DNA of 64,000 nt from Plasmopara viticola (taxonomy: Eukaryota; Oomycota; Peronosporomycetes; Peronosporales; Peronosporaceae), in the NCBI GenBank assembly GCA_001695595.3, contig MBPM02000011.1, forward strand, positions 620,001 to 684,000, written 5' to 3'. A model generated the notes under the pieces. The model ran no database searches and had not been told where the DNA came from. It saw nothing but the letters and a program-made list of their open reading frames with translations. Shown here in pieces: positions 48,982 to 63,478 of this stretch. A program made the translations under genes and the position numbers. How positions within the stretch are numbered: the stretch's first letter is position 1; each line of letters begins with the position of its first letter.

Positions 48982-50019
48982 TTGTCGACAGACATGGACA
49001 TCCAATGGACCGACAACGACAACGTTTTATAATTCCAGATCAGCAACAACAACAACAGGAAATTGACCAGCAACGACAACAAACACAAATTAAATACGCT
49101 TCAAACTAACATCAACAATGTCTAGAATGTATTGAACGACTGGAATGACTGGAACAACAACTTTAGAGTACGAACGAACGTATTGCTGCACTGAGAGATA
49201 ACGAAAGTCAAATTCACGTTTAGAACGGCGTTCTAGACAATTCCTCGATGATGGGAAGCGAGATGAAGCACAACACAATTCCATGCTTTTCATGCTACAA
49301 AAGTGAATGAGGATGCAGATGATGATCACGGGCTCATGCAAGGTAGCGGATCTGGTTATTTGTCATCAAAAGATAAGAGCGACTCAAGCGTCATAGCACG
49401 TACTGATCAAGCCGATCAGCGCAGTGCTTTAGGTCACCCCAGGGTCGAGAATGCCATCGATCAGAGCCAATGACCCTGGTCGAACGAAAACTCGCCATCG
49501 ATAAAATCAAAGAATGAGCTTATGCTGAGACGATTTTTACGACCGGTATAGAGCAATCACTCAGAAGCAACTCTGCGACTGCCCCAGCTGCCTCAACGCA
49601 AATAAAAATAAAATTACTCAGACGTCCCTTTCGCCGGCCAAACACGTGCCAGGCGTATCTTTAGCACCGAAAATGGATGAAAGTATGGATTAATTCAGCG
49701 ACTCTGATGTCAGTTTGACAGATCTCGATGACCGTATGCAATCTACAAGATATGAAAACAGTCAATTGTGTGCGTTTAACGCTTTCAGCAACCGCTCGCT
49801 GCCAACGCCAATGAAGCGTATGAAAATTTTCGTGCAATTTTCAAGAGCTATATTGACGCACAGCTATTCTCGTCGTTGTAAGAATATCCCTAAAAAGACG
49901 ATCCCGATACATTATCGAAAGCACAAAATCATTCCAAAGATTACTTTGGCCACATAGTTATTTTTTGAATGAATTTTGAGCTAAACCCTAAACCTAAACC
50001 TGAAACCTAACCCTACCAT
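48982..50019 (+). pseudogene. Representative satellite unit: broken family A gene
   Basis: The Gln-rich frame starts MDRQRQRFIIPDQQQQQQEI and reaches CLECIERLE, where TGA and, six codons later, TAG interrupt the coiled coil (LEQQL, then SSNERIAALE). The following acidic piece reads NEDADDDHGLMQGSGSGYLS, then TDQADQRSALGHPRVEN, in a third frame. Further on come AIPQKQLCDCPSCL-like and SDSDVSLTDLDD segments in different frames. The last part, RAILTHSYSRR, matches the upstream exon of A'. The unit is a dead gene copy. Because units are joined head to tail, the last part of one lies just before the Gln-rich start of the next, as exon 1 lies before exon 2 in the A' gene. Confidence 0.65.
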
Positions 50020-53000
50020 TTGTCGACAGACATGGACATCCAATGGACCGACAACGACAACGTTTTATAATTCCAGATCAGCAACAACAACAACAGGAAA
50101 TTGACCAGCAACGACAACAAACACAAATTAAATACGCTTCAAACCAACATCAACAATGTCTAGAATGTATTGAACGACTGGAATGACTGGAACAACAACT
50201 TTAGAGTTCGAACGAACGTATTGCTGCACTGGAGAGATAACGAAAGTCAAATCCACGTTTAGAACGGCGTTCTAGACAATTCCTCGATGATGGGAAGCGA
50301 GATGAAGCACAACACAATTCCATGCTTTTCATGCTACAGAAGTGAATGAGGATGCAGATGATGATCACGGGCTCATGCAAGGTAGCGGATCTGGTTATTT
50401 GTCATCAAAAGATAAGAGCGACTCAAGCGTCATAGCACGTACTGATCAAGCCGATCAGCGCAGTGCTTTAGGTCACCCCAGGGTCGAGAATGCCAACGAT
50501 CAGAGCTAATGATCCTGGTCGAACGTAAACTCGCCATCGATAAAATCAAAGAATGAGCTTATGCTGAGACGATTATTACGACCGGTATAGAGCAATCCTC
50601 AGAAGCAACTCTGCGACTGCCCAGCTGCCTCAACGCAAATAAAAATAAAATTACAGGCGTCCCTTTCGCCGGCTAAACGTGCCAGGCGTATCTTTAGCAC
50701 CGAAAATGGATGAAAGTATGGGTTAATTCAGCGACTCTGATGTCAGTTTGACAGATCTCGATGACCGTATGCAATCTACAAGATATGAAAACAGTCAATT
50801 GTGTGCGTTTAACGCTTTCAGCAACCGCTCGCTGCCAACGCCAATGAAGCGTATGAAAATTTTCGTGCAATTTTCAAGAGCTATATTGACGCACAGCTAT
50901 TCTCGTCGTTGTAGAATATCGCTAAAAAGACGATCCCGATACATTATCGAAAGCACAAAACTCATTCCAAAGATTACTTTGGCCACATAGTTATTTTTTG
51001 AATGAATTTTGAGCTAAACCTAACCTAAACCTAAACTTAACCCTACCATTTGTCGACAGACATGGACATCCAATGGACCGACAACGACAACGTTTTATAA
51101 TTCCAGATCAGCAACAACAACAACAGGAAATTGACCAGCAACGACAACAAACACAAATTAAATACGCTTCAAACCAACATCAACAATGTCTAGAATGTAT
51201 TGAACGACTGGAATGACTGGAACAACAACTTTAGAGTTCGAACGAACGTATTGCTGCACTGGAGAAAAACGAAAGTCAAATCCACGTTTAGAACGGCGTT
51301 CTAGACAATTCCTCGATGATGGGAAGCGAGATGAAGCACAACACAATTCCATGCTTTTCATGCTACAAAAGTGAATGAGGATGCAGATGATGATCACGGG
51401 CTCATGCAAGGTAGCGGATCTGGTTATTTGTCATCAAAAGATAAGAGCGACTCAAGCGTCATAGCACGTACTGATCAAGCCGATCAGCGCAGTGCTTTAG
51501 GTCACCCCAGGGTCGAGAATGCCATCGATCAGAGCAATGACCTGGTCGAACGAAACTCGCCATCGATAAAATCAAAGAATGAGCTTATGCTGAGACGATT
51601 TTTACGACCGGTATAGAGCAATCACTCAGAAGCAACTCTGCGACTGCCCCAGCTGCCTCAACGCAAATAAAAATAAATTACTCAGACGTCCCTTTCGCCG
51701 GCCAAACACGTGCCAGGCGTATCTTTAGCACCGAAAATGGATGAAAGTATGGGTTAATTCAGCGACTCTGATGTCAGTTTGACAGATCTCGATGACCGTA
51801 TGCAATCTACAAGATATGAAAACAGTCAATTGTGTGCGTTTAACGCTTTCAGCAACCGCTCGCTGCCAACGCCAATGAAGCGTATGAAAATTTTCGTGCA
51901 ATTTTCAAGAGCTATATTGACGCACAGCTATTCTCGTCGTTGTAGAATATCCCTAAAAAGACGATCCCGATACATTATCGAAAGCACAAAACTCATTCCA
52001 AAGATTACTTTGGCCACATAGTTATTTTTTGAATGAATTTTGAGCTAAACCCATATAACCTAAACCTGAAACTTAACCCTACCATTTGTCGACAGACATG
52101 GACATCCAATGGACCGACAACGACAACGTTTTATAATTCCAGATCAGCAACAACAACAACAGGAAATTGACCAGCAACGACAACAAACACAAATTAAATA
52201 CGCTTCAAACCAACATCAACAATGTCTAGAATGTATTGAACGACTGGAATGACTGGAACAACAACTTTAGAGTTCGAACGAACGTATTGCTGCACTGGAG
52301 AAAAAACGAAAGTCAAATCCACGTTTAGAACGGCGTTCTAGACAATTCCTCGATGATGGGAAGCGAGATGAAGCACAACACAATTCCATGCTTTTCATGC
52401 TACAGAAGTGAATGAGGATGCAGATGATGATCACGGGCTCATGCAAGGTAGCGGATCTGGTTATTTGTCATCAAAAGATAAGAGCGACTCAAGCGTCATA
52501 GCACGTACTGATCAAGCCGATCAGCGCAGTGCTTTAGGTCACCCCAGGGTCGAGAATGCCATCGATCAGAGCCAATGACCCTGGTCGAACGAAAACTCGC
52601 CATCGATAAAATCAAAGAATGAGCTTATGCTGAGACGATTTTTACGACCGGTATAGAGCAATCACTCAGAAGCAACTCTGCGACTGCCCCAGCTGCCTCA
52701 ACGCAAATAAAAATAAATTACTCAGGCGTCCCTTTCGCCGGCTAAAGACGTGCCAGGCGTATCTTTAGCACCGAAAATGGATGAAGGTATGGGTTAATTC
52801 AGCGACTCTGATGTCAGTTTGACAGATCTCGATGACCGTATGCAATCTACAAGATATGAAAACAGTCAATTGTGTGCGTTTAACGCTTTCAGCAACCGCT
52901 CGCTGCCAACGCCAATGAAGCGTATGAAAATTTTCGTGCAATTTTCAAGAGCTATATTGACGCACAGCTATTCTCGTCGTTGTAAGAATATCCCTAAAAA

Positions 53001-56000
53001 GACGATCCCGATACATTATCGAAAGCACAAAACTCATTCCAAAGATTACTTTGGCCACATAGTTATTTTTTGAATGAATTTTGAGCTAAACCTAACCTAA
53101 ACCTGAAACTTAACCCTACCATTTGTCGACAGACATGGACATCCAATGGACCGACAACGACAACGTTTTATAATTCCAGATCAGCAACAACAACAACAGG
53201 AAATTGACCAGCAACGACAACAAACACAAATTAAATACGCTTCAAACCAACATCAACAATGTCTAGAATGTATTGAACGACTGGAATGACTGGAACAACA
53301 ACTTTAGAGTTCGAACGAACGTATTGCTGCACTGGAGAGATAACGAAAGTCAAATCCACGTTTAGAACGGCGTTCTAGACAATTCCTCGATGATGGGAAG
53401 CGAGATGAAGCACAACACAATTCCATGCTTTTCATGCTACAAAAGTGAATGAGGATGCAGATGATGATCACGGGCTCATGCAAGGTAGCGGATCTGGTTA
53501 TTTGTCATCAAAAGATAAGAGCGACTCAAGCGTCATAGCACGTACTGATCAAGCCGATCAGCGCAGTGCTTTAGGTCACCCCAGGGTCGAGAATGCCATC
53601 GATCAGAGCCAATGATCCTGGTCGAACGAAACTCGCCATCGATAAAATCAAAAAAGCTTATGCTGAGACGATTTTTACGACCGGTATAGAGCAATCCACT
53701 CAGAAGCAACTCTGCGACTGCCCCAGCTGCCTCAACGCAAATAAAAATAAAATTACTCAGACGTCCCTTTCGCCGGCCAAACACGTGCCAGGCGTATCTT
53801 TAGCACCGAAAATGGATGAAAGTATGGATTAATTCAGCGACTCTGATGTCAGTTTGACAGATCTCGATGACCGTATGCAATCTACAAGATATGAAAACAG
53901 TCAATTGTGTGCGTTTAACGCTTTCAGCAACCGCTCGCTGCCAACGCCAATGAAGCGTATGAAAATTTTCGTGCAATTTTCAAGAGCTATATTGACGCAC
54001 AGCTATTCTCGTCGTTGTAAGAATATCCCTAAAAAGACGATCCCGATACATTATCGAAAGCACAAAATCATTCCAAAGATTACTTTGGCCACATAGTTAT
54101 TTTTTGAATGAATTTTGAGCTAGACCATAGACCCTAACCCTGAAACTTACCCTACCATTTGTCGACAGACATGGACATCCAATGGACCGACAACGACAAC
54201 GTTTTATAATTCCAGATCAGCAACAACAACAACAGGAAATTGACCAGCAACGACAACAAACACAAATTAAATACGCTTCAAACCAACATCAACAATGTCT
54301 AGAATGTATTGAACGACTGGAATGACTGGAACAACAACTTTAGAGTTCGAACGAACGTATTGCTGCACTGGAGAGATAACGAAAGTCAAATCCACGTTTA
54401 GAACGGCGTTCTAGACAATTCCTCGATGATGGGAAGCGAGATGAAGCACAACACAATTCCATGCTTTTCATGCTACAGAAGTGAATGAGGATGAAGATGA
54501 TGATCACGGGCTCATGCAAGGTAGCGGATCTGGTTATTTGTCATCAAAAGATAAGAGCGACTCAAGCGTCATAGCACGTACTGATCAAGCCGATCAGCGC
54601 AGTGCTTTAGGTCACCCCAGGGTCGAGAATGCCATCGATCAGAGCCAATGACCCTGGTCGAACGAAAACTCGCCATCGATAAAATCAAAGAATGAGCTTA
54701 TGCTGAGACGATTTTTACGACCGGTATAGAGCAATCCTCAGAAGCAACTCTGCGACTGCCCAGCTGCCTCAACGCAAATAAAAATAAAATTACTCAGACG
54801 TCCCTTTCGCCGGCCAAACACGTGCCAGGCGTATCTTTAGCACCGAAAATGGATGAAAGTATGGGTTAATTCAGCGACTCTGATGTCAGTTTGACAGATC
54901 TCGATGACCGTATGCAATCTACAAGATATGAAAACAGTCAATTGTGTGCGTTTAACGCTTTCAGCAACCGCTCGCTGCCAACGCCAATGAAGCGTATGAA
55001 AATTTTCGTGCAATTTTCAAGAGCTATATTGACGCACAGCTATTCTCGTCGTTGTAAGAATATCCCTAAAAAGACGATCCCGATACATTATCGAAAGCAC
55101 AAAACTCATTCCAAAGATTACTTTGGCCACATAGTTATTTTTTGAATGAATTTTGAGCTAACCTAACCTAAACCTGAAACTTAACCCTACCATTTGTCGA
55201 CAGACATGGACATCCAATGGACCGACAACGACAACGTTTTATAATTCCAGATCAGCAACAACAACAACAGGAAATTGACCAGCAACGACAACAAACACAA
55301 ATTAAATACGCTTCAAACCAACATCAACAATGTCTAGAATGTATTGAACGACTGGAATGACTGGAACAACAACTTTAGAGTTCGAACGAACGTATTGCTG
55401 CACTGGAGAGAAAACGAAAGTCAAATTCACGTTTAGAACGGCGTTCTAGACAATTCCTCGATGATGGGAAGCGAGATGAAGCACAACACAATTCCATGCT
55501 TTTCATGCTACAAAGTGAATGAGGATGCAGATGATGATCACGGGCTCATGCAAGGTAGCGGATCTGGTTATTTGTCATCAAAAGATAAGAGCGACTCAAG
55601 CGTCATAGCACGTACTGATCAAGCCGATCAGCGCAGTGCTTTAGGTCACCCCAGGGTCGAGAATGCCAACGATCAGAGCTAATGATTCTGGTCGAACGTA
55701 AACTCGCCATCGATAAATCAATGAAGAAGCTTATGCTGAGACGATTTTTACGACCGGTATAGAGCAATCCTCAGAAGCAACTCTGCGACTGCCCAGCTGC
55801 CTCAACGCAAATAAAAATAAAATTACTCAGACGTCCCTTTCGCCGGCCAAACACGTGCCAGGCGTATCTTTAGCACCGAAAATGGATGAAAGTATGGGTT
55901 AATTCAGCGACTCTGATGTCAGTTTGACAGATCTCGATGACCGTATGCAATCTACAAGATATGAAAACAGTCAATTGTGTGCGTTTAACGCTTTCAGCAA

Positions 56001-59000
56001 CCGCTCGCTGCCAACGCCAATGAAGCGTATGAAAATTTTCGTGCAATTTTCAAGAGCTATATTGACGCACAGCTATTCTCGTCGTTGTAGAATATCGCTA
56101 AAAAGACGATCCCGATACATTATCGAAAGCACAAAACTCATTCCAAAGATTACTTTGGCCACATAGTTATTTTTTGAATGAATTTTGAGCTAAACCTAAC
56201 CTAAACCTGAAACTTAACCCTACCATTTGTCGACAGACATGGACATCCAATGGACCGACAACGACAACGTTTTATAATTCCAGATCAGCAACAACAACAA
56301 CAGGAAATTGACCAGCAACGACAACAAACACAAATTAAATACGCTTCAAACCACATCAACAATGTCTAGAATGTATTGAACGACTGGAATGACTGGAACA
56401 ACAACTTTAGAGTTCGAACGAACGTATTGCTGCACTGGAGAAAAAACGAAAGTCAAATCCACGTTTAGAACGGCGTCCTAGACAATTCCTCGATGATGGG
56501 AAGCGAGAAGAAGCACAACACAATTCCATGCTTTTCATGCTACAGAAGTGAATGAGGATGCAGATGATGATCACGGGCTCATGCAAGGTAGCGGATCTGG
56601 TAATTTGTCATCAAAAGATAAGAGCGACTCAAGCGTCATAGCACGTACTGATCAAGCCGATCAGCGCAGTGCTTTAGGTCACCCCAGGGTCGAGAGTGCC
56701 AACGATCAGAGCTAATGATCCTGGTCGAACGTAAACTCGCCATCGATAAAATGAAAGAAAAAGCTTATGCTGAGACGATTTTTACGACCGGTATAGAGCA
56801 ATCCCTCAGAAGCAACTCTGCGACTGCCCCAGCTGCCTCAACGCAAATAAAAATAAAATTACTCAGGCGTCCCTTTCGCCGGCTAAAGACGTGCCAGGCG
56901 TATCTTTAGCACCGAAAATGGATGAAGGTATGGGTTAATTCAGCGACTCTGATGTCAGTTTGACAGATCTCGATGACCGTATGCAATCTACAAGATATGA
57001 AAACAGTCAATTGTGTGCGTTTAACGCTTTCAGCAACCGCTCGCTGCCAACGCCAATGAAGCGTATGAAAATTTTCGTGCAATTTTCAAGAGCTATATTG
57101 ACGCACAGCTATTCTCGTCGTTGTAGAATATCCCTAAAAAGACGATCCCGATACATTATCGAAAGCACAAAACTCATTCCAAAGATTACTTTGGCCACAT
57201 AGTTATTTTTTGAATGAATTTTGAGCTAAACCTAACCTAAACCTGAAACTTAACCCTACCATTTGTCGATAGACATGGACATCCAATGGACCGACAACGA
57301 CAACGTTTTATAATTCCAGATCAGCAACAACAACAACAGGAAATTGACCAGCAACGACAACAAACACAAATTAAATACGCTTCAAACCAACATCAACAAT
57401 GTCTAGAATGTATTGAACGACTGGAATGACTGGAACAACAACTTTAGAGTTCGAACGAACGTATTGCTGCACTGGAGAAAAAACGAAAGTCAAATCCACG
57501 TTTAGAACGGCGTCTAGACAATTCCTCGATGATGGGAAGCGAGATGAAGCACAACACAATTCCATGCTTTTCATGCTACAGAAGTGAATGAGGATGAAGA
57601 TGATGATCACGGGCTCATGCAAGGTAGCGGATCTGGTTATTTGTCATCAAAAGATAAGAGCGACTCAAGCGTCATAGCACGTACTGATCAAGCCGATCAG
57701 CGCAGTGCTTTAGGTCACCCCAGGGTCGAGAATGCCAACGATCAGAGCTAATGATCCTGGTCGAACGTAAACTCGCCATCGATAAAATCAAAGAATGAGC
57801 TTATGCTGAGACGATTTGTACGACCGGTATAGAGCAATCTCTCAGAAGCAACTCTGCGACTGACCCAGCTGCCTCAACGCAAATAAAAATAAAATTACAT
57901 AGGCGTCCCTTTCGCCGGCTAAAGACGTGCCACGCGTATCTTTAGCACCGAAAATGGATGAAGGTATGGGTTAATTCAGCGACTCTGATGTCAGTTTGAC
58001 AGATCTCGATGACCGTATGCAATCTACAAGATATGAAAACAGTCAATTGTGTGCGTTTAACGCTTTCAGCAACCGCTCGCTGCCAACGCCAATGAAGCGT
58101 ATGAAAATTTTCGTGCAATTTTCAAGAGCTATATTGACGCACAGCTATTCTCGTCGTTGTAGAATATCGCTAAAAAGACGATCCCGATACATTATCGAAA
58201 GCACAAAACTCATTCCAAAGATTACTTTGGCCACATAGTTATTTTTTGAATGAATTTTGAGCTAAACCCTAAGCCCTAACCCTGAAACTTAACCCTACCA
58301 TTTGTCGACAGACATGGACATCCAATGGACCGACAACGACAACGTTTTATAATTCCAGATCAGCAACAACAACAACAGGAAATTGACCAGCAACGACAAC
58401 AAACACAAATTAAATACGCTTCAAACCAACATCAACAATGTCTAGAATGTATTGAACGACTGGAATGACTGGAACAACAACTTTAGAGTTCGAACGAACG
58501 TATTGCTGCACTGGAGAAAAAACGAAAGTCAAATCCACGTTTAGAACGGCGTTCTAGACAATTCCTCGATGATGGGAAGAGAGATGAAGCACAACACAAT
58601 TCCATGCTTTTCATGCTACAGAAGTGAATGAGGATGCAGATGATGATCACGGGCTCATGCAAGGTAGCGGATCTGGTTATTTGTCATCAAAAGATAAGAG
58701 CGACTCAAGCGTCATAGCACGTACTGATCAACCGATCAGCGCAGTGCTTCAGGTCACCCCAGGGTCGAGAGTGCCAACGATCAGAGCTAATGATCCTGGT
58801 CGAACGTAAACTCGCCATCGATAAAATCAAAGAAGAAGCTTCTGCTGAGACGATTTTTACGACCGGTATAGAGCAATCCCTCAGAAGCAACTCTGCGACT
58901 GACCCAGCTGCCTCAACGCAAATAAAAATAAATTACATAGGCGTCCCTTTCGCCGGCTAAAGACGTGCCAGGCGTATCTTTAGCACCGAAAATGGATGAA

Positions 59001-62000
59001 GGTATGGGTTAATTCAGCGACTCTGATGTCAGTTTGACAGATCTCGATGACCGTAAGCAATCTACAAGATATGAAAACAGTCAATTGTGTGCGTTTAACG
59101 CTTTCAGCAACCGCTCGCTGCCAACGCCAATGAAGCGTATGAAAATTTTCGTGCAATTTTCAAGAGCTATATTGACGCACAGCTATTCTCGTCGTTGTGA
59201 GAATATCCCTAAAAAGACGATCCCGATACATTATCGAAAGCACAAAACTCATTCCAAAGATTACTTTGGCCACATAGTTATTTTTTGAATGAATTTTGAG
59301 CTAAATCCTAATTCCTAAACCTAAACTTAATTCAACCATTTGTCGACAGACATGGACATCCAATGGACCGACAACGACAACGTTTTATAATTCCAGATCA
59401 GCAACAACAACAACAGGAAATTGACCAGCAACGACAACAAACACAAATTAAATACGCTTCAAACCCACATCAACAATGTCTAGAATGTATTGAACGACTG
59501 GAATGACTGGAACAACAACTTTAGAGTACGAACGAACGTATTGCTGCACTGAGAGATAACGAAAGTCAAATTCACGTTTAGAACGGCGTTCTAGACAATT
59601 CCTCGATGATGGGAAGAGAGATGAAGCACAACACAATTCCATGCTTTTCATGCTACAGAAGTGAATGAGGATGCAGATGATGATCACGGGCTCATGCAAG
59701 GTAGCGGATCTGGTTATTTGTCATCAAAAGATAAGAGCGACTCAAGCGTCATAGCACGTACTGATCAAACCGATCGGCGCAGTGCTTCAGGTCACCCCAG
59801 GGTCGAGAGTGCCAACGATCAGAGCTAATGATCCTGGTCGAACGTAAACTCGCCATCGATAAAATCAAAGAAGAAGCTTATGCTGAGACGATTTTACGAC
59901 CGGTATAGAGCAATCCCTCAGAAGCAACTCTGCGACTGACCCAGCTGCCTCAACGCAAATAAAAATAAATTACATAGGCGTCCCTTTCGCCGGCTAAAGA
60001 CGTGCCAGGCGTATCTTTAGCACCGAAAATGGATGAAGGTATGGGTTAATTCAGCGACTCTGATGTCAGTTTGACAGATCTCGATGACCGTAAGCAATCT
60101 ACAAGATATGAAAACAGTCAATTGTGTGCGTTTAACGCTTTCAGCAACCGCTCGCTGCCAACGCCAATGAAGCGTATGAAAATTTTCGTGCAATTTTCAA
60201 GAGCTATATTGACGCACAGCTATTCTCGTCGTTGTGAGAATATCCTAAAAAGACGATCCCGATACATTATCGAAAGCACAAAACTCATTCCAAAGATTAC
60301 TTTGGCCACATATTTATTTTTTTAATAAATTTTGAGCGAAATCCAAATTCCTAAACCTAAACTTAATTCTATCATTTGTCGACAGACATGGACATCCAAT
60401 GGACCGACAACGACAACGTTTTATAATTCCAGATCAGCAACAACAACAACAGGAAATTGACCAGCAACGACAACAAACACAAATTAAATACGCTTCAAAC
60501 CACATCAACAATGTCTAGAATGTATTGAACGACTGGAATGACTGGAACAACAACTTTAGAGTTCGAACGAACGTATTGCTTCACTGGAGAAAAAACGAAA
60601 GTCAAATCCACGTTTAGAACGGCGTACTAGACAATTCCTCGATGATGGGAAGCGAGAAGAAGCACAACACAATTCCATGCTTTTCATGCTACAGAAGTGA
60701 ATGAGGATGCAGATGATGATCACGGGCTCATGCAAGGTAGCGGATCTGGTAATTTGTCATCAAAAGATAAGAGCGACTCAAGCGTCATAGCACGTACTGA
60801 TCAAACCGATCAGCGCAGTGCTTTAGGTCACCCCAGGGTCGAGAATGCCAACGATCAGAGCTAGATCCTGGTCGAACGTAAACTCGCCATCGATAAAATC
60901 AAGAAGAAGCTTATGCTGAGACGATTTGTACGACCGGTATAGAGCAATCCCTCAGAAGCAACTCTGCGACTGACCCAGCTGCCTCAACGCAAATAAAAAT
61001 AAAATTACTCAGGCGTCCCTTTCGCCGGCTAAAGACGTGCCAGGCGTATCTTTAGCACCGAAAATGGATGAAAGTATGGATTAATGCAGCGACTCTGATG
61101 TCAGTTTGACAGATCTCGATGACCGTATGCAATCTACAAGATATGAAAACAGTCAATTGTGTGCGTTTAACGCTTTCAGCAACCGCTCGCTGCCAACGCC
61201 AATGAAGCGTATGAAAATTTTCGTGCAATTTTCAAGAGCTATATTGACGCACAGCTATTCTCGTCGTTGTAGAATATCCCTAAAAAGACGATCCCGATAC
61301 ATTATCGAAAGCACAAAACTCATTCCAAAGATTACTTTGGCCACATAGTTATTTTTTGAATGAATTTTGAGCTAAACCTAACCTAACCCTGAAACTTACC
61401 CTACCATTTGTCGACAGACATGGACATCCAATGGACCGACAACGACAACGTTTTATAATCCCAGATCAGCAGCAACAACAACAGGAAATTGACCAGCAAC
61501 GACAACAAACACAAATTAAATACGCTTCAAACCACATCAACAATGTCTAGAATGTATTGAACGACTGGAATGACTGGAACAACAACTTTAGAGTTCGAAC
61601 GAACGTATTGCTGCACTGGAGAAAAAACGAAAGTCAAATCCACGTTTAGAACGGCGTCCTAGACAATTCCTCGATGATGGGAAGCGAGAAGAAGCACAAC
61701 ACAATTCCATGCTTTTCATGCTACAGAAGTGAATGAGGATGAAGATGATGATCACGGGCTCATGCAAGGTAGCGGATCTGGTTATTTGTCATCAAAAGAT
61801 AAGAGCGACTCAAGCGTCATAGCACGTACTGATCAAACCGATCAGCGCAGTGCTTTAGGTCACCCCAGGGTCGAGAATGCCAACGATCAGAGCTAATGAT
61901 CCTGGTCGAACGTAAACTCGCCATCGATAAAATCAAGAAGAAGCTTATGCTGAGACGATTTACGACCGGTATAGAGCAATCACTCAGAAGCAACTCTGCG

Positions 62001-63437
62001 ACTGCCCCAGCTGCCTCAACGCAAATAAAAATAAAATTACTCAGACGTCCCTTTCGCCGGCCAAACACGTGCCAGGCGTATCTTTAGCACCGAAAATGGA
62101 TGAAAGTATGGGTTAATTCAGCGACTCTGATGTCAGTTTGACAGATCTCGATGACCGTATGCAATCTACAAGATATGAAAACAGTCAATTGTGTGCGTTT
62201 AACGCTTTCAGCAACCGCTCGCTGCCAACGCCAATGAAGCGTATGAAAATTTTCGTGCAATTTTCAGGAGCTATATTGACGCACAGCTATTCTCGTCGTT
62301 GTAAGAATATCCCTAAAAAGACGATCCCGATACATTAACGAAAGCACAAAACTCATTCCAAAGATTACTATGGCCACATAAATATTTTTTGATTGAATTT
62401 TGAGCTAGACCATAGACCTTAACCCTGAAACTTAACCCTACCAAATGTCGACAGACATGGACATCCAATGGACCGACAACGACAACGTTTTATAATTCCA
62501 GATCAGCAACAACAACAACAGGAAATTGACCAGCAACGACAACAAACACAAATTAAATACGCTTCAAACCAACATCAACAATGTCTAGAATGTATTGAAC
62601 GACTGGAATGACTGGAACAACAACTTTAGAGTTCGAACGAACGTATTGCTGCACTGGAGAAAAAACGAAAGTCAAATCCACGTTTAGAACGGCGTTCTAG
62701 ACAATTCCTCGATGATGGGAAGCGAGAAGAAGCACAACACAATTCCATGCTTTTCATGCTACAGAAGTGAATGAGGCTGCAGATGATGATCACGGGCTCA
62801 TGCAAGGTAGCGGATCTGGTTATTTGTCATCAAAAGATAAGAGCGACTCAAGCGTCATAGCACGTACTGATCAAACCGATCAGCGCAGTGCTTTAGGTCA
62901 CCCCAGGGTCGAGAATGCCATCGATCAGAGCTTAAGATCCTGGTCAAACGTAAACTCGCCATCGATAAAATCAAAAAGAAGCTTATGCTGAGACGATTTT
63001 TACGACCGGTATAGAGCAATCCCTCAGAAGCACTCTGCGACTGCCCCAGCTGCCTCAACGCAAATAAAAGTAAAATTACAGGCGTCCCTTTCGCCGGCTA
63101 AAGACGTGCCAGGCGTATCTTTAGCACCAAAATTGGATGTAAGTATGGGTCAATTTAGCGACTCTGATGTCAGTTTGACAGATCTCGATGACCGTATGCA
63201 ATCTACAAGTTTGAAAACAGTCAATTGTGTGCGTTTAACGCTTTCAGCAACCGCTCGCTGCCAACGCCAATGAAGCGTATGAAAATTTCGTGCAATTTTC
63301 AAGAGCTATATTGACGCACAGCTATTCTCGTCGTTGTAAGAATATCCCTAAAAAGACGATTCCGATACATTATCGAAAGCACAAAACTCATTCCAAAGAT
63401 TACTTTGGCCACATAGTTATTTTTGAATGAATTTTGA

Positions 63438-63478
63438 GCTAAACCCTAAACCCTAAACCTGAAACTTAACCCTACCAT
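63438..63478 (+). repeat. Telomere-like tract of one satellite unit (best preserved)
   Basis: Reads gagctaaaccctaaacccta followed by aacctgaaacttaacccta. It holds two full CCCTAAA heptamers and decayed ones; other units show variants such as ctaacctaacctaaacctg or ctagaccatagaccttaacc. The position within the unit is constant. Confidence 0.8.

Noticed and set aside
63438..63478. True chromosome end
   Set aside because: Only one to two intact heptamers per unit, and unit sequence continues on both sides; the tract is interstitial.
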